A DNA stretch of 64,000 bases, taken from contig NC_035794.1 of NCBI RefSeq assembly GCF_001653235.2, forward strand, positions 1 through 64,000. Direction: 5' to 3'. This document shows, in pieces, positions 10,503-20,880 of this stretch. Both the position numbers and the translations under genes were made by a program. The DNA comes from Pochonia chlamydosporia 170. Its lineage: Eukaryota > Ascomycota > Sordariomycetes > Hypocreales > Clavicipitaceae. Under the pieces are notes generated by a model that did not search any database, had not been told where the DNA came from, and saw only the letters and a list, made by a program, of their open reading frames with translations. The first letter of the stretch is position 1, and every line of letters begins with the position of its first letter.

Positions 10503-11794
10503 CTAGTCCACGTGGCTAGCTGCGGTAGACCGCACCGTGCTTTGAGAGTTGTCTGACTCGCTAATGGTTGCAATTTCTAGAACAGGCGGTCGTGGCTTAG
10601 TTCGAATGCTGCCGCATATGATGAGGTTCAGGAGGGGTCTTAAGATTGGGATGCAAGCTAGCAAATCTGTCAGCGCTACCCTTTCTACCCCCTTTGATGG
10701 ATGTTGTAACATACCACATATTATTGCGATATTAGTTTTGAGGCCGACGAGTATCGACTCAGAAACTTGATTCCAGGTTATGTCAAGGGATTTGGTGTCA
10801 GAGAGTCCCGCAGAATAGATGATAGATACAGACACCACACTATTTTATAGGTGAGCACACCGGCTTGCTAGGTTTTAATACCTTCCAAGTTAACTCACAA
10901 GATACCCCCAGCAAAGGTACATATGATGGCTATCTTCTGTGCTAAGTGAAGGTGAAGTCTCCAGATATACGGAATAGGAAGAATAATAAGGAATACCTCA
11001 GTAATAAGATTTGAGATGGCAATCGCTAACGTTAATTTAAGCACGTTATCGTTGCATGAATAGTTGAACGTCGGTGTTCGATTAACGGGATTATATCTTC
11101 CCCAGAAAGCCTGTATCGGCACACATTGCAAACTGATTGCCACGGTCTGTAATAGAAGTTAGCGCAGTGCCCACTTCACTAAGCTGAAGGCCGAATCTGA
11201 GTTTGTAAGCATACAGTTGCGACTCCCCAAGCCCAGACAATGACAAGCAAGATCCAGATTAGTGGCTTAATAGAATCCTCAATGCTAAAAAGACGCCAAT
11301 ATAGGGCAAGTATTGACGACTTGATAAGGGAAAAGGTTAAGGGGTAAATAAGGCTACTAAAAATATAAGCTTTAGCCCATTGTTCTCCAGTTTCAGGCGG
11401 AGCGAGCCAAATATGCCTGCCGAATCCGTATTTTCCCTCTGTCGCTTATCCTTAGTTTGGTTCATTGAGACCCAGAATTCAGACGTTATATAACCTACTC
11501 CAGAAGATGTTGATGAATGTTATCGCCCCCGTACAGAACTAATTATTATTATTAGCATTATTTCCAAGCGAGGGTCTAGCCTTTGGCTCGCACGGAGGCG
11601 GTTAGCAATACCAACGCGGCGATAATTAGCCAATCGTCTAACCATAATCGACTCTTTGTGAGCCTTCGGCAAAAGATACGGAGAATAGTAGCTATGACAG
11701 CTAGTGACCAAGTTGATGACCAAACAGCGACTACTTGGGGAAATCTATTGGCCGTGAGGTCAATCCCCGGCGGGGGGGATCCAATTTCTGCCAT
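10503..11794 (-). CDS. Rhodopsin-domain integral membrane protein (PTH11-like receptor family, no CFEM)
   Basis: Six-exon model on the minus strand: 11612-11794, 11499-11538, 11215-11438, 10899-11146, 10715-10839, 10503-10657. All five introns are GT-AG, 57-73 nt, and phases agree, giving 324 residues. Order of family landmarks: N-terminus with a first membrane helix then LWLDDWLIIAAL, YGFGRHIWLAPPE, helices around SSLIYPLTFSLIKSSILALY, the LQCVPIQAFWGRYNP loop, FLIILPIPYIWRLHL, and near the end LDITWNQVSESI and ACIPILRPLLN. These are the conserved positions of fungal rhodopsin-domain seven-helix proteins, some of which sense surfaces or nutrients at the plasma membrane. No CFEM domain precedes it. 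No stop interrupts the spliced frame, unlike the two relatives at 18401 and 18991. The ligand is unknown. Confidence 0.8.
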
Positions 11795-13126
11795 CGGATA
11801 CTGATAAGTCCTAGCGTGGCGAGTAAGAAAGACGACTTCAGCCGTGATATGTCAGCGCGTCATGCTCATGTTGCATTGTATGTTTCGGAAGTTCAATTCT
11901 TGCCTTTCCCACAAAAGTGACGTATGGAAGGGTTCTCATCGATTGTGACAGAAATCGAGGAAGTCTCTGCTGAGCGCATATTCTTAATGTTCCAGGTTCA
12001 AGGACTGTCTGCTGGAGAACCTTGCCTCTGTCGGTAGGACAAGCAGCCTTTATGTAATGCGTGGGGAGGTGTGCGCCACGCACCAACAGACCAATTAACC
12101 AAAAGATCCGCCAGTACAAGCAGCCGCTTCTAGCGCTACAGCGTCGAGGCGAGCCAGCACTTGCGCGAGGGCGGGGCTGGTGGGCTAAGGATTGATTGGT
12201 CTTAAAGCGAGCTGCTTCTTATATTATTGCTAGGGGCAGACAACTTAGTTATATAAAGATATATATCTTCTTGGTAGTAGACTTAATGGGTGGATGAGTA
12301 CTGATCATAAAAGCAAAGGCACCACGCATTGTGTCCCTATATTTATACGTTTTATGTACACAATCCCACTACCGCCAGGTGTAATATATATAACAAGCCT
12401 TAGGCCCGTGTTGGAACTGGGGAGCTATCAGGCTTCAGGTCTCAACCTTAACGGAGATCAACGCAATACCCGGCTCTAGCGCCACCACCGACCGCTACCT
12501 GGCCCCACCATGGAGGCTACCAGTCCATGTGACCGTGAGTTACAGCCAGGCAAGCCTTACCACGGAGGCGTTCAGCGGGCTGCCCTGCCCCGCGAGTATC
12601 TTAGGGTCTCGAACTTCCTTTGCTTTCCTTTTTTTTTACTATCATGGCTGTCAATGGCTTAGTAACACTCGTGGCCGCCGCGAAGGAGCTGGCGTCTACT
12701 GATGCAACTGCTTGGATCATGCGACTAGCATCAGGTGTAGTCTGTACCAATCATCGCAAATTGAAGAAAATGGCGGCTCACAACCTTGACAGAAGACTTG
12801 GATTGCTGTAGCTCTCATACGGCAATGGCCCTTGCAGCAAGGTGGGTGCTTGGCGAGGACGAAGGTGAGCTAGAAGCCGCGTAGCTTGCTATAAAATAAC
12901 ATACTGTTGTACTGTACTCAACGGAGCTTGGAGCAATTTTCGGGCATTCCCTTAGTTAAAGGGCGAGATCTCATTCAGCTAGGGTTAAAGTCAACAAGCC
13001 GAATGGCCCACACGCGCTAGCTATATTGACTGCGACAACACAGAATAGCATTATAGACGCTAGTATTAATTCAGGTGTAGTAAAGTCTGCATTATTATTT
13101 GAGTTAAACGTGCCTAGCCTTGGTTT
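11795..13126. other. Intergenic, no convincing gene
   Basis: Short frames exist on both strands but none carries a recognisable domain, good start context or splice pattern. The first few hundred bases upstream of 11794 should contain the promoter of the rhodopsin-domain gene. Confidence 0.5.
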
Positions 13127-13365
13127 TATATTGTAACGGGCTGAGCCCGATGGTGGCTCGGCTCGCACTCTTGCCTTCCATGCCGCAATAGTGGCTGGTA
13201 GCCCCTAACAACAAGCGAGATTAGCAGAAGCAAGCTTACAAGCCTATAAGAGCTCTGCGAGCTCTTTCCTTCTTGTTCTCCTTTTCCTTTTCTCCTTAGC
13301 TTTGGATACTCGTTATAGTAGTTCTAGCCAGTTGTCAATATACTCGCTTGAACCGTTACATATAT
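13127..13365 (+). mobile_element. Solo LTR of a gypsy-type element with TATAT target duplication
   Basis: The LTR itself is 13132-13360 (229 bp), begins TGTAACGGGC and ends AACCGTTACA, so its termini form an inverted repeat. It is flanked by TATAT at 13127-13131 and again at 13361-13365, a perfect 5-bp target-site duplication. No internal region remains, which is the product of recombination between the two LTRs of one element. It is collinear with the RIP-mutated LTR at 33706-33934, which has the same length. Confidence 0.9.
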
Positions 13366-15071
13366 AACTATATCGCTGTCTCTAGCTAGCTAGCGAAAGT
13401 ATCATGAAGTGGTAGCTATAGATGTATTGAACAGTGGACTGGTCCTTGGTTTCCTCTCTATCTAGTGAGATATCTAGGGCTTCTTTATGGTGGTCTGAAT
13501 AGCTTCCCCAGCCATCTTCTGATATTTAGTATGGCTGGCCAGCCTTCTGGTGGTTGGGCTAGCTCTATAATAAGCTTTATAGCTGCTGACGTCTTTTTTC
13601 TTGGCGCTACTAAACCTTAGTTATTGTGACAGAAAGCCTTAAAATAGTGTAGGTCTAGCTGTCGTTTTGGCATTCGCATTATTAACCTAATAGCTTCCTA
13701 CCTATAAGTTTTCACTAGAGCAACGAAGACTAGGTGCTGACAGCCACTAGCGCATGCCACATTGGTTCTGGTCTCCAAGGAGGCTGCTGCTGCCTGTCTA
13801 GTATGGGTTGCTGCATGCTAGCGTTGTGACGTACCTAGGTAGTTAGCCACAATACAGGATAAGAGACAATAGTTAGAGCAGACAAAATGTTATACGTAAT
13901 GCAGCTAATCGCTACTGCGTTTATACTTTGCTTGCTTCGCCCTAAACACTAGCCAGCCAGGTAGCAACTGGGCCAGAATTACCGCCGTTACTGCACGTCT
14001 ATGCGACCCAAAGATCCGCGAACGTAGATACAGCACGGGGTACACAGTATGATTACGTGGTATGATTGCAAGGGCAGGACACACACATAGGACGGGACCA
14101 AATGTGCCCTGGAGCTTGTGGCGTTGTGGCTCATGACGGCGGGTCTGTGGCGCCTGTCAACTTACTTTTGGAGGGACGGTCATTCCGAAGACAGCTCACT
14201 CGACGGTCGCAACGGCGTTTGGCAGGCTTTCTAACCATGCGGGCAGATCTTGCCAAAGAAGCCACTTTTGGCTCCCATTTTAATGTACCATTTCTACTCC
14301 AGTCCTAACCAATACTCCTGACTTATCTGAACCGTCGGAGAGTTGTTCATAGTATTAAAGAAGTGTTGTAAATATACGCCATAAACTGCCTTTCTATTGA
14401 CTAGTCGATGACTAAAGGAGATAGAGCAGCTTTCGTCGCTCGTTATAAAAGCTGGAACCGGCTCCATGTCACGCCCCTGTAAGGACGCCAAAAATAGTCC
14501 TGTGATGCTGAATCAAATGGTAGGTACATGTGGTAAGTTTCGGACACCAAGACGATCTACAGCAACACCACCGGATAGTATTTATACATTGTATATGGTA
14601 CCTCTTTCCTTATAGCCTAGGAAGTTAGGTTGACATTTCTAATCCGACTATGGAGATGGTTTTGCCCTTGTGAGTCTTCATGAAATCGGTTCCCCAACCT
14701 CACTCAGAGTTTATGCGAGAATGCAGATAAGGCTAACTACCTTGCCCGTTTCACCAGTAACTGAGCATCGAATACATACGTCACCATTTATTCTGTATAT
14801 AATTAAGAGCTGTGAGACTGCCCAGATATCGTACTTCAAAGCCCTGTTGGCAGACTAACAATTGATGCTGCAGCAACATCGCGAATGTCGCATATAGAAC
14901 CAATAATTACAAAATAATGATATGATCCATTCCGCCTCCTACTTCTTTTCCATAATGTTCAGAGTGAATTACAATGCTTGAACAACCTTCAACAACAAGG
15001 TCGAGGCCCGTGCTGACAAGCAGCATGGAGTAATACCTGTCCTCGTTGATTAGACCCGCCAGCTCGAAAAC
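13366..15071. other. Intergenic, no convincing gene
   Basis: No frame with recognisable features. A forward frame of 80 codons at 14066-14308 has no family resemblance and no promoter context that I trust. Confidence 0.5.
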
Positions 15072-16596
15072 TTATAAGTGGCAATGCTCGTAGTGGTGAG
15101 TCTCCTTGTACCCTTCTTCCATGGGTAGCTTGGCTTGCAGAATCTGTAGCTCGTCGTAAAGTTGTACTAGTTGTGAGCCACCAGCTCCAGTTCCATCAAG
15201 GCGAGGCCGTAGCATGGCCTTGTTGAAGATTTCAGATAAATCACAAGCATATTTTAATACCAAACCATCCCTTTCGAGACGTAGTGGCGCCTTACTGGAC
15301 GCCCCCCGCGCCAAATTCACTCTGAGAATACTCCATCCTGTCGACTAATTCATACAGCTGAGGTATTTCTGGTGTAGAAAAGAGTAATAGCCGCAAATAG
15401 ACTAACGAACAAACACTGTGGTATTGTGAGTCTTCACGATCCATCAAGGTGGTAGAAATACAGGAAATGGTTAGACATTGCCACGCTAACCTGTCAAAGC
15501 AGAACATGCCCCGAAGGGCTTTTAAGATGGCTCGACGTTTCTCGGGTGTATGGGCATTGTTCGAAAGTGCTCTATTAACCCTCGGCATTATGCGCTCTAT
15601 CATTTCATAACCCGCAGCACGAAACAGGTTTCCCGCTCGGTCACGGCCCATAATGCAACAATACGAAAACATAATGAGGAGGGCTTGTGCCGTTGGGAGC
15701 AAGGGTTTTCCAGCCTCCGAGTCGAGCAATCGTTTTGCTTCAGTAAAGAAGGCCACGCCTAGACTGCGAGTGGATGATGGGTTTGTTGCCAAGGTTGCTC
15801 CATAATAGCTCTAAGCAAACAAAATTAGGAAAGGAGGCAATTTACGTACCGCTATAATTTACATACCATTGTAAAGGCGCAAATAGCATTAACTAATAAT
15901 GCCGAACAAAACCATCCATTTTGAGACGGCTGGGGATTTGCTTGCATATCCTTAAGAAACATATCCCTATTAATAAATGACATGAGAAATCGCTGGTCCT
16001 TTTCGAAGAATATGCTGATAAGGCGTTGTAGTGTGCTACTATCAGTAACAGTAGTCCAAGGTGAGGATGCAGCTAGCCTTAGTCGGCTTGGATGTTGAGA
16101 AGGGTTCAGTGACTCTGTGGCACCCAGGTGCTTATTCTCAGGCCCAACGTGGAGCAACAGAAGATCGCCATCCCTAATGAGGCGGACCACATCCAAAGGC
16201 TCTGACATCTCTCTTATGCGCTTTAGGATATCTACCGCCTCGTTCTATGATCTCGTCTGCAGGTAAGTAAAGAGCTCACGAAGCTGCTCATCAGCTGCTT
16301 GTCTAGAGGAAGCGCGAGTCTGATTGGGTTCAGCATTATATTCGCAAGGTATGTTTCGGGTGCTGCATCTATAGCAGACAGGTCGGTCACCACTACACTA
16401 GAAATATAGAGCATTAATATTATGCTCGTATATAGCGAAATGGGCTAGAGGTGAAATCAACCTTTGTTTTTGCCTTTTGACAGGCTAAGCATGCGACCAA
16501 AATAGGGTGCGGCCTTTGTTCCTCTTCTGGAGCCTTGGGATTGCTCGTCTGCCGAGGAGACAGAGCAGGCAGCAATGGCCGTAAACGAGAAGCCAT
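15072..16596 (-). pseudogene. Zn2Cys6 transcription factor pseudogene (nonsense codon, truncated C-terminus)
   Basis: Minus-strand model: exon 1 16462-16596; exon 2 15867-16397; then exon 3 from 15810. Introns: 16398-16461, 15811-15866 and a possible 15338-15416. Joining exons 1 and 2 gives a full binuclear cluster: CLACQKAKTKC, then CYRC and IPC, spacing C-x2-C-x6-C-x6-C-x2-C-x6-C. It is followed by the middle-homology text of fungal regulators (RLIRDGDLLLLHV, LRGMFCFDRLAW, CDLSEIFNKA). Two faults: TAG at 16245-16247 breaks exon 2 in an otherwise continuous frame (expected CAG), and the protein ends at 15072 well short of the usual 600 or more residues. A frame change near 15300-15400 is solved by the third intron. 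The start at 16596 is the nearest ATG before the zinc cluster and is not certain. Confidence 0.75.
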
Positions 16597-17100
16597 GAAT
16601 AATATCGCAACAAGAGCAAAGCGCGCAAGGAACCTACGGGTTGTGTTCTTAGGCGAGGGAGTCGTTGTGCTGAACACACGGGAAGGCAAACGGGGTAAGC
16701 GACAATGTCTCTTACATTTCCACGGTCGCCCACAGGCCGAGGACTCTTGAGTAAAAGACGAGCTGTTGAGCCCCAACCTCCTGGAAAAGGCCAGGCAAAA
16801 GGGGTTGGATACTGGAAGACATTGTACGGAAACTTAGTATGCCAGGTAATAAAGGCACGCGTTCTTTATGGCCGGTCACAGTTTGTCTGCACTCCTCAAA
16901 GCCATAAAGCTCACCATAACGACAGTTGCTCAGGTGACTTGTTACTCCAAACGCTCCTTAGATGTCCAGCTTAAATATACCCCAACAGATTCCAAAGATG
17001 ATGCTGCTGATACCTGTGGCCATGGAGGCTAATAGGTAGAGGGTCTTGAAATTCCACAGGTCTTCAAAATAGACGCCTCAGCCAGGTGTGCGGCGGTATA
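16597..17100. other. Intergenic, no gene seen
   Basis: Upstream region of the regulator pseudogene; no supported feature. Confidence 0.4.
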
Positions 17101-17113
17101 GGGGGGACGATCG

Positions 17114-17250
17114 AATCAGTGCTCCTGGCATCAGTGCTCCTGGTACCTTCGGACTCCAATTCTGGATGCGTGATCCTGCGATTTGTGCTTCTGGGATCAG
17201 TCCTCCTGGGATTTTCGAACTCCAATTTTGTATGTGTGGTCCTGCGTACT
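17114..17250. repeat. Short tandem repeat, period 66 bp (22 codons)
   Basis: Unit starts at 17130 and 17196 (ATCAG.CCTCCTGG), each followed by TTCGGACTCCAATTCTG-like text and TGATCCTGCG-like text; a partial unit precedes at 17114. The period is a multiple of three and frames are open on both strands across it, so it could be a repeated protein segment. I cannot identify a gene around it. Confidence 0.55.
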
Positions 17251-17653
17251 CATGCCAGGAGTATTGCGCGTGCCAAAATGGATTCTCATTGCACATTGCT
17301 CTTCTCCCCTGTACGACGAAAAGTGAACAAACCTGCAGCAGCCCTTGCAAATTCAGTTTTGGCTGACAATGTCGGTGACAACAGCCACTCAAGTGTTGTA
17401 ACGAACCTGGTGACCCACCAGGAAGCCTTTGCACCTAACCGGTTAGGAGACACCTCCAGAGTGCCAACGCCCCTGTGCGCAGCCCCTCGTCCTAGAAAAC
17501 CAAGTAGATATGGGAGAAGCTCGCGTGAACGAGAACAAATCCACCGCTGAGACATATTAGCTTTTGGTTCGACCGCATATTTACGCAGGTATTGGTGCAG
17601 ATGCTGCTGTCAAACGCTCGGCTGCTGGAGTTAGCCAATAAAGTCCACAAGTT

Positions 17654-17677
17654 TCTGGTAGTGTTAACACTACCAGA
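17654..17677. repeat. Perfect 24-bp palindrome centred on GTTAAC
   Basis: The left half is TCTGGTAGTGTT and the right half its exact reverse complement. There is no loop, so it is either a dimeric protein-binding site or two joined transposon ends. Confidence 0.6.
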
Positions 17678-18400
17678 CTCGTAGTATAAGTTCCTGTGTT
17701 CATTCAGGCTGCTCTTCTGTACCAACTTAGCTTGAATGATAATTTTGGCCGCCAAAGGGTCCAAGCTCCTAAGATCGGAGGAAAGGGGGGTGGGGGGGGG
17801 GTTAATTGTAGCATCATATTGGCTAACAGTTAACGCCTCAACGCCACCGGATGCTGCTTGGCCATCCCGTGCGGCGAGCGAGAGATCGGACTAAAAGTGT
17901 ACCAGTAGATCACCAGCCTGTGTATATACAAGCACCAAAACAGCCTGCTCGTGCTTCTCCTACTAGATAACATTATGTCTTACGTCTCTCTCTTCTATCT
18001 AATTCCATTCCCACGTGCTCGTAACTCTCCAGGGTATTGAATCTATAGAAACGGCATTCCTCAGCGACGTGGTAGTAGCACGCAATCAGACATTCCTCGC
18101 CCATGCCGACGCCACGTTGCGACGTGCTGGGGGGTTCAATGTGGACAAGCGGCAGTTGCCGACGTGTAGCCCGGGACAAATATGATGTCGGGCTGGACGT
18201 GGTTATACTTTCTTATCCTCGTGCTCTTCTTGCTTTCCCAGCCATTCTTGTATACATGTGAATAGAGACTCATGATATGATCGCAAACCTCCCTACCAAC
18301 AACTAAGGACCTCTCTTCTCGTTACGAAAGTCTTGGACTTGAACGACTTGGCGATCATCCGACTAAAACGTGGCTTCGCGCATGTAGCACCAAGGTCGCA
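17678..18400. other. Intergenic with a G-rich tract
   Basis: Contains a run of G with a single T at about 17785-17801. No gene recognised. Confidence 0.4.
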
Positions 18401-18700
18401 ATGACAGAGTCGTTGCAACCTCGCATCTACACATCCCTCATCACTATTCTAGTCCCAGCTTTGTTATTAGTCTGCCTACGTTTCTACGCTCGGAGGTTAA
18501 AACGTGTTAAATTGTGGTGGGATGACTATTTGGCCGTACTGTCCCTGGTATGCAAGATTCCTTACATAGACTTAACGTGATTGTTACACTCAACGATTTT
18601 CTACAGACGGGCATGATCGGCTACGATGTAATTTGTTTTCTCTACGCGGTATCTCCATGTTAGCTGTAGCCTTCTACGTGCTAATCTTATATGTGCCAAA
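18401..18700 (+). pseudogene. N-terminal fragment of another rhodopsin-domain receptor
   Basis: ATG at 18401 starts a peptide with one membrane helix followed by the family landmark (ILVPALLLVCLRFYARR, KLWWDDYLAVLSL), ending at 18546 at a GTATGC donor. A CTACAG acceptor near 18605 leads into TGMIGYDVICFLYAVSP, after which the frame stops. The later helices and loops of the family are absent before the next gene at 18991, so this is a truncated copy. It may be a partial duplication of its neighbour or a separate gene cut short. Confidence 0.6.
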
Positions 18701-18990
18701 ATCCACCATTTTGCCACGCAACAGCCGACATATCGTGTGGCAGGGTTTCAGCTGTGCTTATTGGAATGCGAGGGCCGTTGTGGCAGACACGTGGCTTGCC
18801 AGGTGACAATGTGGCGGCTGGTCTTCTGGGTCTCGACAATGGTGCCAATGCTCTCGATGCGCAATATGCAGCGGAAACCCCGTCCTTTATTAAGATAGGG
18901 CCAGGGATAGTTTCAAAGATATTTAAAGGACCCACAGGTCCTAGAATCGTGACCTGCTAAATGGGAAACAAAATTATCGCGGCTTAGAAT
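18701..18990. other. Unassigned sequence, open on both strands
   Basis: Both strands are open for about 80-90 codons (forward 18691-18960). The peptides do not resemble the rhodopsin family. It could be foreign DNA that truncated the receptor fragment. Confidence 0.3.
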
Positions 18991-20565
18991 ATGATGGCTA
19001 TCATGTACTTCTTCGCGGCCATAGCGCAACTTACGCCAGCCCTTGCCCAAGGTTTGCGGGCAACGGACTTGCCCGCATGTGCCGTAGGTATAGCCCTTTA
19101 AGCCCCAGATAATGTTCTGGCTAATACAAGTTATGCCACAGGAGCTGCGTCTCGCGGACGCCTTGGTGACTTCCAATTGCTCTATTAACAGTGTTGGCTG
19201 TCTCTGCGTTGACGCTGCATTACACGCTGGGGTTATTACCTGTGCACGACATAAATGCAAGCCAAAAGACACTCTAGGTACTTACACCAGTGAAAGATAC
19301 GAGGGAGAGACTCACAGTGAGAGTCAACTAACACTTATTAGTAACTGTCAACCTGACTTCTATTGCCTACGATGCCCCCATTCAAGACGAAAGTCCAAAG
19401 GTGGTCCAGCTATCAATTGCATTCGCTTGTGTCACGAGTGTTATTGTTTGTTTACGGCTTTTCCAGCGGGTTTGGCTTGGTAAAGGACTTTATTTGGACG
19501 ATTATACCATCATGGTATCATTCGTAAGTTCATGCACAACCTTTATTGCCTCCTATCCGACTAACAAGCGCGGTTATTGTAAGATTTTCAAGATAGCCAG
19601 CACAGTTCTCCTCGCTATTAACTGTAGGTGCAGGACTTATCGGGCTTAATAGCGTATACTAATAGTATGTAGGTGCTAGAAACAGGTTGGAAAGGGACGT
19701 GTGGACACTGTCGTTTGATACTATCACTAGATACCTTCTTGTAAGCTAGACTCGCTTGTAGCTGTAACAGCTAATGCTAACTATGGCGTAGTCCGCGTAC
19801 GTGCTTAAAGTTATCTATTTTACCCTAGTCTTTACAATCAAATTATTGATACTCGCCTTCTACCTACGGCTCTTTTAAGACCAAATAATGCGGCGTCTTA
19901 TTGTGGCCACTATGGCGGTCACAGTGTCCTTTCTTATTGTCTTTAGCATTATTGCTATCTTCCAGTGCAAACCTATTGCGTATTACTGGACAGGCTGGGA
20001 TGGAGAGACAAAGGGATATTGCCTAAACGTGAACGCCCTCCCCTGGGTAAGCGCTGCTGCAAGCATCCTCCTCGATTTGTGGATGCTTGGCTTGCCGCTA
20101 TCACAGCTTAAGCAGTTACCGCTGCATTGGACAAAGAAAATTAGAGCTGCTCTAATGTTTAGTGTAGGGTTATTATGAGACAGGCCTGCCCCATTAATGT
20201 TATGGTATAGCTGATTTCGTTACCACAGCGTTACCGCTATTAGTATCCTCCAGCTTAAATTCCTCATAACGTTTATGAATTCATCAAACTAGACGTGGGA
20301 TAACGTCCCGATAACCTACTGGTCCGCGGTCGAGTTAAACGTTAGCATATGGTGCGCTTGTATGCCGAGCATGCGCCTCCTTCTTAATCACCTCTTTTCA
20401 TCAACAAGAGACAGGCTACACAATTCAGCAATAAGCCTCTCACGACACCGTCGCGCAATCGAACCCTCTAATCCAGACCCAAGCTTGGCAATTATACACT
20501 TAAGAGGGTTTCAAATCGAGTATTCTAATAAGTGCGAGGCGAGTACAAGAGAGCTGCCTGCGTAA
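18991..20565 (+). pseudogene. CFEM-containing PTH11-like receptor, decayed
   Basis: ATG at 18991 opens a signal peptide (MMAIMYFFAAIAQLTPALAQ) followed by a CFEM-type Cys-rich domain (LPACAV, then SNCSINSVGCLC and VITCARHKC). After an intron (19278-19341, with CTAAC branch) comes the first rhodopsin helix and LYLDDYTIMVSF. Later exons hold RDVWTLSFDTITRYLL, IKLLILAFYLRLF, IIAIFQCKPIAYYW, GYCLNVNALPWVSAAAS and TWDNVPITYWSAVE. Early exons 18991-19087, 19131-19277 and 19342-19523 keep phase. The later part contains in-frame stops: TAA just before DQIMRRL (near 19877) and TAG before TWDNVP (near 20292), both where CAA or CAG would fit. The second CFEM cysteine also appears lost. PTH11-type receptors act at the plasma membrane in host or surface sensing; this copy is unlikely to be functional. 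Confidence 0.75.
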
Positions 20566-20880
20566 CGGTACGCCGTAATGCACACGGACTGTCTCGATAA
20601 ATACCATTTAACACACCTGTAGCCACGAAGCTACAGAGATAATCCAACTGTCAGCCTTGTTTGTATTCTGATGAGAAGGAGAAGTACTGAACCTGAGGGA
20701 TCCCACTGTCATGTGGGACTACTCCAAAGGCGCCTAACAAGGGGAAGGGATATCCCGTCGTCCAATTACTAATTTAGGTACTGCGGCTGCCCTGTCGGGC
20801 CAGCCGAACTCGTCGCTGGGTTAAAGCCCGCTTGTCTGACAAATTAGCTCCGCTGACAACAATATTTTGAAGTCTTAATA
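20566..20880. other. Transition into TA-rich block
   Basis: Includes a short hairpin (CCCAC/GTGGG) near 20702-20725. No gene recognised. Confidence 0.4.

Noticed and set aside
17785..17801. G-run as a possible quadruplex or telomere remnant
   Set aside because: Single homopolymer-like tract without spaced G-runs and without TTAGGG units.
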